Origin: Mesorhizobium sp. NZP2298
GTDB lineage: Bacteria > Pseudomonadota > Alphaproteobacteria > Rhizobiales > Rhizobiaceae
NCBI RefSeq assembly: GCF_013170825.1
Contig: NZ_CP033365.1
Span: 2,678,001 to 2,742,000, forward strand
Reading direction: 5' to 3'
DNA length: 64,000 nucleotides
Every line of letters starts with the position of its first letter. The first letter of the stretch is position 1. This document shows, piece after piece, positions 36,363 to 44,515 of the stretch. The notes beneath the pieces were generated by a model. The model was not told the DNA's origin and did no database searches. It saw nothing but the letters and a program-made list of their open reading frames with translations. A program made the translations under genes and the position numbers.

Positions 36363-37661
36363 TCAGCCGGCGCTTCGCACCGTCTCGGTTATCAGCCGGG
36401 CCGTGAGCGTCGGCGCCTCAATCTGCGCGACATGGCCGATGCCATCGAGAAGATGGACGCCGGCAAAGCCTGGCGCGCGGGCCGCATGGGCGACCGGGAT
36501 GATGCGGTCGAGCCTGCCCCAGATGAGCCGCGTCGGGACGGCGAGTTCCGCGAGCGCGCTGCCAAGGTCGAAGCCTTGCGTGCCGTCGGGGAACAGGCTT
36601 TCGGCCATCGCAGCGAGCGTGTCGCGATTGCCGGTCTTTTCGATCTGCCGCAGCGCGGCCTGCGCGTAGCCGCCAGGCAAGGCCGAGGGGTCGCCGACCA
36701 TGACCGCCAGCCACCGCTCCAGGGCCTGGACGGTTGTGGCGCGGGCGAGCCCGGCAAGGAAACCCGCATTGATCTCGGGGCCGAGCCCGCCGGGCGCCAG
36801 AAGCGTGACGGAGCGGACCGCCAAGCGGCCAAGCCGGGTGAGCGCCAGAGCCGCCGCGCCGCCGAGCGAATGGCCGACGAGATGGGCATTGCCCACGCCC
36901 ATTTCCTCCAGCCGGTCGGAGAGGAGGAAAGCGATCTCTTCGATGCTGCTCGCCGTCGTGGCGGCTTCACTGCCGTGGCCGGGCAGGTCGAGGCTGATAG
37001 TCTCGATTCCCGACCCGAGCAGCGGAACGACCTGCCGCCACACGGAGCGATCCGCTCCGAAGCCATGGATGAAAACCATCGGCACGGCTTGTCTGGCCAA
37101 CGCCGGCGCGGCAACAGACGATGTCCGGCCCGGGGCCGGCGTCCGTAGGACCGCGGCATCCTGTTCGTTCGTGCGAGCGGCAAGGGTGGCATCGATGTCG
37201 CGCTTCTTGATGCGTCCGCGCGGCCCGCTTCCCGAAATGGCGGCAAGGTCGAGCCCGGCCGCGGCGGCAAGCCGCCGGGCAAGCGGGCTGGCGATCGGGC
37301 GGTTGCCGGGCTGCCGGATGGAGGAAGAGGCTTCGTCAGCCACAAGCTCGCGCGGTTTGGCTGCCGTGGCGGCTGCTATAGCCGGCCCGGGCAAGGCTGG
37401 CTGGCCAGCCGTCGGCTTCTCGTCCGCGATCGTGCCGAGCACGGCGCCCACCGGCGCTTCCTGTCCTTCGGCGAAGAAGATGTCAGCCAGCCAGCCGTCG
37501 CGGTCGGCTTCGATTTCGGTCGCGGCCTTGGCCGTCTCGACGGTGACGACCAGATCGCCGGCCTTGACCGGATCGCCTGGCTTCACCGCCCAGGCGATCA
37601 CGAGCACGGCTTCCATGTATTCGCCACCGGCGCTGTCGATCGTGATCGGATGGGTTGTCAT
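36363..37661 (-). CDS. Acetoin-dehydrogenase-type E2: lipoyl, E3-binding and alpha/beta-hydrolase domains
   Basis: 432 residues from ATG 37661, preceded by GGAGG (a GTG at 37674-37676 is the alternative). Domain order: lipoyl domain (1-80) with Lys45 in TVETAKAATE as the lipoylation site; a peripheral-subunit-binding domain (about 123-160, PLARRLAAAAGLDL, GPRGRIKKRDI); then an alpha/beta-hydrolase fold (about 193-432) with nucleophile Ser265 in VGHSLGG and late His in IGHVAQIEAP. This is the architecture of AcoC, the acyltransferase of acetoin dehydrogenase, which moves an acyl group from lipoate to CoA. It lies 11 bases after E1beta. No E3 gene is in the window. Confidence 0.87.
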   Translation of the reverse strand: MTTHPITIDSAGGEYMEAVLVIAWAVKPGDPVKAGDLVVTVETAKAATEIEADRDGWLADIFFAEGQEAPVGAVLGTIADEKPTAGQPALPGPAIAAATAAKPRELVADEASSSIRQPGNRPIASPLARRLAAAAGLDLAAISGSGPRGRIKKRDIDATLAARTNEQDAAVLRTPAPGRTSSVAAPALARQAVPMVFIHGFGADRSVWRQVVPLLGSGIETISLDLPGHGSEAATTASSIEEIAFLLSDRLEEMGVGNAHLVGHSLGGAAALALTRLGRLAVRSVTLLAPGGLGPEINAGFLAGLARATTVQALERWLAVMVGDPSALPGGYAQAALRQIEKTGNRDTLAAMAESLFPDGTQGFDLGSALAELAVPTRLIWGRLDRIIPVAHAARAPGFAGVHLLDGIGHVAQIEAPTLTARLITETVRSAG

Positions 37662-37672
37662 CGCCGCCTCCG

Positions 37673-38647
37673 TCACTTCAGCGTCTGCAGCGCGGCAGTG
37701 CGGATCTTTTCGGCATTCGGCAGCATCGCCGTTTCCAGCGGTTCGGAGTAGGGGATCGGCATGTCCGGCAGGGTCACGCGTGCGACCGGCGCGTCGAGCT
37801 CGTCAAAGGCGTGGTCCATGATCGTTGCCGAGAGCTCGGCGGCATAGCCGCAGAAGCGCCAGCCTTCGTTGACCACCACGGCATGGTGCGTTTTCGAGAT
37901 GGAGGCGACGATGGCGTCGACATCGAGCGGGCGCAGCGATCGCAGGTCGACGATTTCGGCCGAAACGCCGTCAGCGGCGAGGAGGTCGGCGGCCTTCAAT
38001 GCCTCCACCACCATCTTGGAGGTGGCGAATATCGAAATGTCGCTGCCCTCGCGCATGGTCGCGGCCTTGCCGAGCGGCACCGTCACATCGCCATCCGGCA
38101 CCTCGCCGCGAATGTTGTAGAGCAGCTTGTGCTCGAGGAAGACCACAGGCTGGTCGTCGCGGATCGCGGCCTTCAGCATGCCCTTGGCGTCGGCGGGCGT
38201 CGAAGGCGCGACGACCTTGATACCGGGTATGTGGGCAAGCATGGAATCGAGCGCCTTGGAGTGCTGCGCGCCGGCACCGGCGCCGCCGCCGCCTTGCGTG
38301 CGCAGCACGAAAGGCATCTTCACCTGGCCGTTCCAGATGTAGTTGTAGATCGAGGCCTGGTTGACCAGGGCATCGAGCGTCAGCGGTATGAAGTCCGCAT
38401 ACATGATTTCCAGCACCGGACGGGTGCCGGTCATGGCCGCGGTCACCGCCATGGCGGTCATCGCCTGTTCGGATATCGGCGTGTCGCGCACGCGCGTCTC
38501 GCCGAATTCCTCCATCAGCCCTTTCGTCACTTTGAAGACGCCGCCATAGCGGCCGATGTCCTCGCCGAAGAGGAAGACGGAAGGATCGGCCTGCATCTCT
38601 TCGCGCAGCGCCGCGTTGAGCGCCTCGGCGTACCGCATCATGGCCAT
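37673..38647 (-). CDS. Thiamine-dependent dehydrogenase E1 beta subunit (AcoB/PdhB-like)
   Basis: 324 residues from ATG 38647. Pattern of the E1 beta subunit: FGEDIGRYGGVFKVTKGL, DTPISEQAMTAMAVTAAMTG, RTQGGGGAGAGAQHSK and the C-terminal VVVNEGWRFCGYAAEL. With the alpha subunit it forms the ThDP-binding heterotetramer that decarboxylates a 2-oxo acid or cleaves a 1,2-diketone such as acetoin-type substrates. It starts one base after E1alpha ends. The attached E2 favours an acetoin-type rather than pyruvate complex. Confidence 0.9.
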   Translation of the reverse strand: MAMMRYAEALNAALREEMQADPSVFLFGEDIGRYGGVFKVTKGLMEEFGETRVRDTPISEQAMTAMAVTAAMTGTRPVLEIMYADFIPLTLDALVNQASIYNYIWNGQVKMPFVLRTQGGGGAGAGAQHSKALDSMLAHIPGIKVVAPSTPADAKGMLKAAIRDDQPVVFLEHKLLYNIRGEVPDGDVTVPLGKAATMREGSDISIFATSKMVVEALKAADLLAADGVSAEIVDLRSLRPLDVDAIVASISKTHHAVVVNEGWRFCGYAAELSATIMDHAFDELDAPVARVTLPDMPIPYSEPLETAMLPNAEKIRTAALQTLK

Positions 38648-38648
38648 G

Positions 38649-39620
38649 TCAGTGCGCCTCGCTGTAGGGATTGCAGGCTTCGTCGACGGAAAATTCCGGC
38701 AGGGGATCGGACAGGGCGGTCTCGAAGGCTTCGGCCACCTCGGCCTTGGCCGCCGCCTCGATGTCGGCGAGCTTAGTCTCGCCGACATCGCCAAGAAGTG
38801 CCTTGCGTGAAACCAGCAGCGGGTCGCGTGCCTTCCAGGCGGCGATGTCTTCCGGCTTCTGGTAGCCGCCCATGTCGGAGGTGGAAAAGCCTTCGATGCG
38901 ATAGGTCTTGCATTCGACCATGCCGGGGCCTTCGCCGCGCCGGGCACGCTCGGTCATGGTTGACACGGCGCGGTAGACGGCGACGGCATCATTGCCGTCG
39001 ACGATCTCGGCCGGCATCGCATAGCCGGCGGCGCGGATCGACAGATCCGCGACCGGCGACTGCACATCCGAGGGGACGGTCAGGCCGAACTGGTTGTGCT
39101 CGAGCACGAAGACGACAGGCAGCTTCCACAGCCCGGCCATGTTCATAGCCTCGTGGCAGATGCCGGTCTGGGCGGCGCCGTCGCCGAAGATACACATGGC
39201 GACGTTGCCGGTGCCGAGAATCTGCATAGAAAGCGCCATGCCGGTTGCCGCCGGGATGCCCGCGCCGACAATGGCATTGCCGCCGATCACGCCCTTTTCG
39301 GCATCGGCTATCAGCATGTGGCCGGCGCGTCCGCCGCAGGCGCCGGTGGCGCGGCCGAGGATTTCGGCGACCACGGGGCGCATGGCCATGCCCTTGCCGA
39401 TATAGACCGCGTGGCCGCGATGGGTGGTGGCGACCTTGTCACTCGCCTCGAGCACCGCCGTTGCCGCGACACCGACGGCTTCCTGGCCGTCGCAGCGATG
39501 GATCGGACCGCGCGTGCGGCCTTCCTTGTGGAGCGCGCCAAGGCTCTCTTCCAGATGCCGCACCAGCAGCATCCGGCGATAGATTTCCAGGTGTTGTTCG
39601 ACGGAAGGAGTGTTTTTCAC
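38649..39620 (-). CDS. Thiamine-dependent dehydrogenase E1 alpha subunit (AcoA/PdhA-like)
   Basis: 323 residues from a GTG at 39620 preceded by GGAG. The ATG-led extension to 39701 runs through the operator and is rejected. The ThDP motif GDG...N is present (CIFGDGAAQTG, then VFVLEHNQFGL), with THRGHAVYIGKG upstream. It is the first gene of a seven-gene operon. Its predicted promoter (minus strand, TTGCAA 39669-39674, 16-base spacer, TATTTA 39647-39652) contains the GTGTCGACAC operator inside the spacer, as expected of direct repression. Confidence 0.9.
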   Translation of the reverse strand: MKNTPSVEQHLEIYRRMLLVRHLEESLGALHKEGRTRGPIHRCDGQEAVGVAATAVLEASDKVATTHRGHAVYIGKGMAMRPVVAEILGRATGACGGRAGHMLIADAEKGVIGGNAIVGAGIPAATGMALSMQILGTGNVAMCIFGDGAAQTGICHEAMNMAGLWKLPVVFVLEHNQFGLTVPSDVQSPVADLSIRAAGYAMPAEIVDGNDAVAVYRAVSTMTERARRGEGPGMVECKTYRIEGFSTSDMGGYQKPEDIAAWKARDPLLVSRKALLGDVGETKLADIEAAAKAEVAEAFETALSDPLPEFSVDEACNPYSEAH

Positions 39621-39654
39621 TGATATCTCCGATCTCGTGTCGAAATTAAATACA

Positions 39655-39670
39655 AAAGTGTCGACACTTT
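39655..39670. promoter_or_regulatory. Predicted GntR operator 3 (E1/E2 operon and SDR, divergent)
   Basis: AAAGTGTCGACACTTT is a perfect 16-base palindrome, the longest of the four copies. It lies in the 102-base gap between the divergent E1alpha (GTG 39620) and SDR (ATG 39723) genes, and largely inside the spacer of the predicted minus-strand promoter. This position argues for repression. A further half-like GTGTCGAAA follows at 39637. Confidence 0.75.
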
Positions 39671-39722
39671 GCAAGGGCTTCTGCAAGATGGGGACGAACA
39701 AATCTGGAAAACAGGATCAACA

Positions 39723-40469
39723 ATGCGTTTGAAGGACAAGGCGGCGATCGTGACAGGCGCGGGAGCCGGCATCGGCGCCGCCGTGGCGGAACTGTTCGCA
39801 AAGGAGGGCGCGCGCGTTCTGGTCGTCGACCGGGACGGTGGCAAAGCACGGGAGGTTGCGCACGGAACGGGTCAGCTGGCGATGGAGGCCGATGTCTCGG
39901 ACGAGAGTTCCGTCATGGCCATGGTGGCGCGCGCCCAGGAGGCGTTCGGGCGCATAGATGTGCTCGTCAACAATGCCGGCTACGGCATACGCGGCTCCGT
40001 CGTCACCACCGCGGCGCAAGACTGGGACGCGCTGATGGCCGTCAACCTCAAGGGCGTCTTTCTCTGCTCCAAATATGCCGTTCCGGTCATGGCCGCGGGC
40101 GGCGGCGGAGCGATCGTCAACACCGCCTCCAACGTCGCCCATGTCGGGATTGCCGACCGAGCGGCCTATGTCGCGTCGAAGGGGGGCGTCGCGGCGCTGA
40201 CACGCGCCATGGCGCTCGACCACGCGGCGGAGAAGATTCGCGTCAATGCCGTGGCGCCCGGCACCACCTGGTCGAGTTATTTCGACAAGATTCTGGAAAC
40301 CCATTCCGACCCCGAGGGCTTCGTCACGGCGTTGAATGCACGCGCGCCGATGAACCGCGTTGCCCAGCCCGTCGAGATCGCGCAGGCGATCCTGTGGCTT
40401 GCGAGCGACGAATCCTCCTTTGCGACCGGCTCGATCCTGACTGTCGACGGCGGCATGACGGCTTGGTGA
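39723..40469 (+). CDS. Short-chain dehydrogenase/reductase
   Basis: 248 residues from ATG 39723. The classical SDR set is complete: TGAGAGIG (residues 10-17), NNAGYG, NTASNVAH and Tyr-x3-Lys in AAYVASKGG, ending with the family close ATGSILTVDGGMTAW. It is a single-gene unit, divergent from the E1alpha operon and sharing operator 3. It converges on the B12-protein gene with 30 bases between stops. It likely oxidises a secondary alcohol in the same pathway. Confidence 0.88.
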   Translation: MRLKDKAAIVTGAGAGIGAAVAELFAKEGARVLVVDRDGGKAREVAHGTGQLAMEADVSDESSVMAMVARAQEAFGRIDVLVNNAGYGIRGSVVTTAAQDWDALMAVNLKGVFLCSKYAVPVMAAGGGGAIVNTASNVAHVGIADRAAYVASKGGVAALTRAMALDHAAEKIRVNAVAPGTTWSSYFDKILETHSDPEGFVTALNARAPMNRVAQPVEIAQAILWLASDESSFATGSILTVDGGMTAW

Positions 40470-40499
40470 GATGCGCGCCCGTCCGGCCCATGGCGGGCG

Positions 40500-42239
40500 T
40501 CACCGGCCGTTCGGAATGGAGCGCAGGGCGACGAGCATCGCATCGAGATCGGCGCATGGCACGCAGCCGAGCTTTGCGATGTCCTCGGTCACATCCACCG
40601 GCAGGCCGGAATTGGAGTCCTTCGGCACTTCGTTCAGCCGTCCGCCAATGAGCACCGGCAGGACAAGTCCGCGCGCCACCATCGCTGCCTTCACCGCCTG
40701 CGCGTAGCGAAGCGCCACGCCATTGTAGGTGCTGACGGCGATGGCGCTGGCCCCGGTCCCAGCCGCGTGGGCGACAAGCGCTTCGGGATCGACGGCCACG
40801 CCGGCATCGGCAATGGCAACGCCCAGGCCGGCCAGCGCCTGTTCGACGAGATACTTGCCGTGCTCGTGCACGTCGGTCGTACCTATGCAGACGATCAGGG
40901 GTTCTCGGCTTGCCAACGGTGTCTGCGTCGAAACCCAGCTTGCCGCCTTGTGGTTGAGCTCGCGGGCCCATTCGGCATGGATCAGTGGCGTGCGTCCGCG
41001 CCCGCTTGCCGCGCCGGGGCCGAAAAGGTCCTCCAGGCGCTTCGGTCCCATGCGGCGGATGGCGAGCATCAGCGCGGCCGGGTCTTCGGTATCCACCCCC
41101 TGCTCGGCCAGCCCCTTCATGACGGCGTCGGCAAAACGGCGTCCGCCTTCGACCAGCATTTCGGCCATTGCCTCCGCCTTGGTCCAATCGAAGACCGGGT
41201 CGTAGAAAGGGGCGTGTAGCGTCAGCCGGTGCGCGAAGGTCTGCGCGTCGATGATCTCGTCGACATCGGGAATCCGCTGGTTCTCGGTCACCGGCACGGG
41301 ATTGATCGCATGACCGGACGGCCACCGCCCGACCGCCAGTATGTCGGCCAGGAGATAGCTTGCCAGGCTGGCGTAGTTGCCCGCCGGGGTCGACTGGTAG
41401 GAGACGGTGTTGCCGAAGATCATGGTGCCCGGCGTGTCGTTGACCCGCACCAGCGCGGCATGGAAGGCGGTGCGCGATAGCGGATCGCTGAAATGGTGGC
41501 CGTAGCAATGGGCGAGGCGCGCGCCGATCAGCTCCTCGACGATGTGCTTTTCGATCAGCACCATGCCCAGCGCGCAGGCCATGTCGATAAACAGCCCGGC
41601 AAATCCGTCGTCGAGATTGGAATGGACGAGGATCTCGGCATCCTGCGCGGCGATCAGGCCGAGCGCGGTGACGGTCGCCTCGGTGGTCGCCACATCGTCG
41701 TCCCAATAGGGCAGCCGGAAAGTGAAATACTGCCCCAGATTGCCGACCGCCGTCGCCCCGGCGGCGATGGCCGAGCGGGTGTTTTCCAGCGCGCCAGGCA
41801 GGCCGAGCATGAAGTCGCCGAAATGGGCGGCGGCCGGTGCGGCATTGGTGATGCGCGCAAAATCCTCGGGACCGGTGAGCACGATGCCGGTGCCGCGCGC
41901 CGCCTTGGCGCGCATGGCTTGCGGATAGCCCATCGACCAGTCGAGGGTGATGCCGAAACGGTCGACCGTCACCCCAGCCTCGCGGCATTGCCCGTGCACT
42001 TCCCCGATCGCCGCGATGGTGCGGTCGACGCTTCTGAAGCCGATATGGGCGTGCTGCATGACGCGCTTCTCGGCCGCTGCCTTGCGCTTCCAGGCGGCCT
42101 CCGAAGGCATGCCGGTTTCGGTGAGGAAGAGGCAACTGCCGAGCCGCCAGTCGCGCGCCATGGCGCGCCCTTCGGCGAGGAGGCCGGCGCCCGGCTTCAG
42201 GCGCGGATCGATGAGAGCGGCGGCGATTTCAGCGGTCAT
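40500..42239 (-). CDS. Fused cobalamin-dependent mutase-like protein (MutE-like barrel plus MutS-like B12 domain)
   Basis: 579 residues from ATG 42239, which overlaps the upstream hydrolase stop by 11 bases. The C-terminal domain (about 448-579) is a B12-binding Rossmann domain with Asp456-x-His458-x-x-Gly461 in TTDVHEHGKYL, whose His ligates cobalt base-off, then VSTYNG at 502-507 and the GG of VLIGGRLNE at 532-533. It resembles the small subunit of glutamate mutase. The long N-terminal part (about 60-420) has alternating strands and helices, FGITLDWSMGYP, GNLGQYFTFRLPY and HSNLDDGFAGLFID, and looks like a TIM barrel of the large (epsilon) subunit type. Carbon-skeleton rearrangement is a reasonable inference; the substrate is unknown. 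Confidence 0.7.
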   Translation of the reverse strand: MTAEIAAALIDPRLKPGAGLLAEGRAMARDWRLGSCLFLTETGMPSEAAWKRKAAAEKRVMQHAHIGFRSVDRTIAAIGEVHGQCREAGVTVDRFGITLDWSMGYPQAMRAKAARGTGIVLTGPEDFARITNAAPAAAHFGDFMLGLPGALENTRSAIAAGATAVGNLGQYFTFRLPYWDDDVATTEATVTALGLIAAQDAEILVHSNLDDGFAGLFIDMACALGMVLIEKHIVEELIGARLAHCYGHHFSDPLSRTAFHAALVRVNDTPGTMIFGNTVSYQSTPAGNYASLASYLLADILAVGRWPSGHAINPVPVTENQRIPDVDEIIDAQTFAHRLTLHAPFYDPVFDWTKAEAMAEMLVEGGRRFADAVMKGLAEQGVDTEDPAALMLAIRRMGPKRLEDLFGPGAASGRGRTPLIHAEWARELNHKAASWVSTQTPLASREPLIVCIGTTDVHEHGKYLVEQALAGLGVAIADAGVAVDPEALVAHAAGTGASAIAVSTYNGVALRYAQAVKAAMVARGLVLPVLIGGRLNEVPKDSNSGLPVDVTEDIAKLGCVPCADLDAMLVALRSIPNGR

Positions 42240-43041
42240 GATATTTGCTCTCGGCCCCGGCGATGAAACGGCGAAGGATGGCGGCAAAACCCTCGGGATC
42301 GGCGAGAGGATGAAAATGCGCGCCGGGAACAGTTACATGGTCGGCACCCGGTATTGCCCTGGCGATAGCCTGCGAAAGGGTGGGCGGCGTCAGGATATCG
42401 CCAGCGGCCGCGATCACCTGCACCGGGGCGGCGATGCGCGGCAGGTCGGCAAGGCGATCGTGGTCCAGCAGCATGCGCACGCGCGCCGCGGCGACGGCGA
42501 GTGGCGCCAGCGTATGCGGGGCGCTTGCGACCGCCGCGTCGAGTTGCCCGGCATGTGTCTCGAGGTAGGACGGTTCGTGGCACAGCACATGGCCAAGGCG
42601 CTGAAAGGTTTCGGCCATGCCGGCATCAAGCAGTTCGGCACGGGCGCCAAAGAGCGTGCGGAAACGGGCGTCGGCCCGCGCCCAGGAGCTGCTGATCGTA
42701 TAGCTCAAGCCGATCTCGGCATGATCGAGCGCCAGCACCTGCGCGATGGCGCCACCGGTCGAATGCCCAACAATATGAGCGGGACCGCCCGTCCGAGCCA
42801 GCAGGCCGGCAATGTCGCTGGCGATCAGCGGAATGGAATAGCGGCTGTTCGGGCGATCGCTGCGACCCGCGCCGCGATGGTCGGTGACGATGATGCAATG
42901 GTGGGCCTCGAGCAGCCGAACGACGCCGGCCCAGAACCTCCCATCCCCGCCGAGCCCGGGGATGAGGATCAGGCGCGGGCCATGGCTGCCTGATATCTCG
43001 TAGTGGATGCGGCAACCATCGGCGGCGGCGAAAAAGGGCAT
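42229..43041 (-). CDS. Alpha/beta-fold hydrolase
   Basis: 270 residues. Catalytic triad candidates: Ser in VGHSTGGAIAQ, Asp in IAAAGDILTPP, His in GAHFHPLADPE. LIPGLGGDGRFW supplies the oxyanion region. It resembles 3-oxoadipate enol-lactonases and related C-C or ester hydrolases. Its start shares one base with the stop of the aspartate dehydrogenase-like gene, and its end overlaps the B12 protein gene by 11 bases, so the three are translationally coupled. It may open a lactone or diketone made in the pathway. Confidence 0.85.
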   Translation of the reverse strand: MPFFAAADGCRIHYEISGSHGPRLILIPGLGGDGRFWAGVVRLLEAHHCIIVTDHRGAGRSDRPNSRYSIPLIASDIAGLLARTGGPAHIVGHSTGGAIAQVLALDHAEIGLSYTISSSWARADARFRTLFGARAELLDAGMAETFQRLGHVLCHEPSYLETHAGQLDAAVASAPHTLAPLAVAAARVRMLLDHDRLADLPRIAAPVQVIAAAGDILTPPTLSQAIARAIPGADHVTVPGAHFHPLADPEGFAAILRRFIAGAESKYHDR

Positions 43042-43817
43042 CAGTGATGGCCTTCCTGGTCGAGCAATTCGCGAAGGGCCGCGACGAGGCTGAGCGCGGT
43101 GAGCGCCGAAGTCTTGGGATTGTCGGGCGAGGGCGCGTTGACGAGATGGAAGGAGGCGGCGCCGGCGGCACTCTCGACTTCGATTTCGTGGGTGTTGCCG
43201 GAAGCCGCCGGATCGGCAATCACGCGCACCGTCACCTTGTCGGCGCCCGCCGCCAGCGCCACGGCGAAAGCGGCATTGAGGTTTTTTGGATAGCGCCTTG
43301 CCGCCTCAGCGGGCGTGCCCTCGAAGAGGGTTACGGCGCCATTGTCGGCAGAATGGCCGGCGGAAGCCAGCTCCGCCGTCCAGGCGGCCGGCGGCTTGCG
43401 CGAGGTATAGCGGACGCGGGCATCGGGAAGTACCGCTATCGCCCGCAAATAGTCGAGGCCTCCCAGGGCGCCCGACGGCAGGGCCAGGCGCGCGCCTCCG
43501 ATGCGCGCGGCATCAGTCAGCCGGGCGGCAAGCGCCGGATCGGACAGCGCGCCGACCGAAGCGATGATGGCCGGGATGCCGGCTTCAAGAAGCGCGGGCA
43601 CGCAGGCGGCCACCGCTTGCTGGCTTGCCGCCTCCACCACCGCCGTGGGGCGTGCGTCGATCAATGCGTCAAGCCGCGTCACCGCGCTGACATGTGCCGG
43701 CAATGCGCGGCTGGCGCCTTCGCGCAACAGTACCACCCAGCGAACCGCATCCGGCGGGAAGGCGCGGACGATCTCGTGCGCGATCGCACCGTAGCCGATG
43801 AGGCCAATCGTCAGCAT
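43041..43817 (-). CDS. L-aspartate dehydrogenase-like protein
   Basis: 258 residues. An N-terminal Rossmann fold (IGLIGYGAIAHEIVRAF) is followed by the aspartate dehydrogenase domain with PSGALGGLDYL, YPKNLNAAFAVALA, GNTHEIEV and NPKTSALTALS. The family oxidises L-aspartate to iminoaspartate with NAD(P), for NAD biosynthesis or catabolism. No nadA or nadC is near. In this island a substituted aspartate is just as likely a substrate, given the mutase-like gene two places downstream. Confidence 0.85.
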   Translation of the reverse strand: MLTIGLIGYGAIAHEIVRAFPPDAVRWVVLLREGASRALPAHVSAVTRLDALIDARPTAVVEAASQQAVAACVPALLEAGIPAIIASVGALSDPALAARLTDAARIGGARLALPSGALGGLDYLRAIAVLPDARVRYTSRKPPAAWTAELASAGHSADNGAVTLFEGTPAEAARRYPKNLNAAFAVALAAGADKVTVRVIADPAASGNTHEIEVESAAGAASFHLVNAPSPDNPKTSALTALSLVAALRELLDQEGHH

Positions 43818-43828
43818 CCGGGCCTGCT

Positions 43829-44365
43829 TCAGGAGGTCTGTTTCGTGGGATCGAACTTGTCGGCGAGATCAGCCCCGAACACCGTCTTGCGCTCGATCTC
43901 CAGCACGTTTTCCGGACGCGGAAAGTTGGACGGCACGCGGTCGCCTGGCTTGCGCGGTTTGCCGATCAGGCGGAAGAAGTCCTCCAGACCATTGGGCACG
44001 ATCAGCCAGATCCAGCGCAGCCGCGTCTCGCCATCGTTGATGAACATGTGCCTGACATTTTTCGGCAGGAACACCACGCTGTCCGGAGTCAGCGGATATT
44101 CCTTGCCGTCGATGACGGCACGGCCATGACCTTCGATGACATAGACCGTCTCCTCGTTTCGGTCATGCGTGTGCTCGCGCACATAGCCGCCGGGCGCGAC
44201 CGATTGAGTGCCCAGTGCGAAGGGGTGCTCCATGCCGACGATATGCGGCGCCAACGCCACGTCGATATGGCCGTTTGCCGGTACCGGCTGCCAGTAGCTT
44301 TCGCGGGTTTCGGATCCGGAAACATGGATGCCGGACGGAGCGGCTGGGAGGCGGGTATCGTCCAT
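43829..44365 (-). CDS. Cupin domain protein
   Basis: 178 residues from ATG 44365 (Met at 44398 is an alternative). A single cupin barrel shows the metal motif HTHDRNEETVYVIEGHG (two His and a Glu) and a later His in PKNVRHMFIN. It may be a dioxygenase, isomerase or sugar-acid binding protein. The C-terminal tail (PSNFPRPENVLEIERKTVFG) is unusual. It heads the four-gene unit cupin-aspartate dehydrogenase-hydrolase-mutase and lies 76 bases from operator 4. Confidence 0.82.
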   Translation of the reverse strand: MDDTRLPAAPSGIHVSGSETRESYWQPVPANGHIDVALAPHIVGMEHPFALGTQSVAPGGYVREHTHDRNEETVYVIEGHGRAVIDGKEYPLTPDSVVFLPKNVRHMFINDGETRLRWIWLIVPNGLEDFFRLIGKPRKPGDRVPSNFPRPENVLEIERKTVFGADLADKFDPTKQTS

Positions 44366-44440
44366 GGTTTCTGCCTGTCGAAAGAGCTGCGGGATCATGC
44401 CGGGGACGCTGGCAACCCCTGGGAAGCTACAATGCAAAAA

Positions 44441-44450
44441 GTGTCGACAC
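44441..44450. promoter_or_regulatory. Predicted GntR operator 4 (cupin operon and flavoprotein, divergent)
   Basis: GTGTCGACAC, flanked by AAAAA and AAGAG, lies between the divergent cupin and flavoprotein genes. A plausible plus-strand promoter follows: TAGACA at 44456-44461, 18 bases, TATAGT at 44480-44485. The operator is thus 5 bases upstream of that -35. Confidence 0.7.
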
Positions 44451-44515
44451 AAGAGTAGACAGATCTAATTTCCTGTTCCTATAGTGACACGGCTATGAAA
44501 AGCAGGGGAACGCCA

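Noticed and set aside
40324..42135. 603-codon Arg-rich minus-strand frame
   Set aside because: It is another frame of the B12-protein gene, Arg/Gly/Pro-rich low-complexity translation, no motifs.
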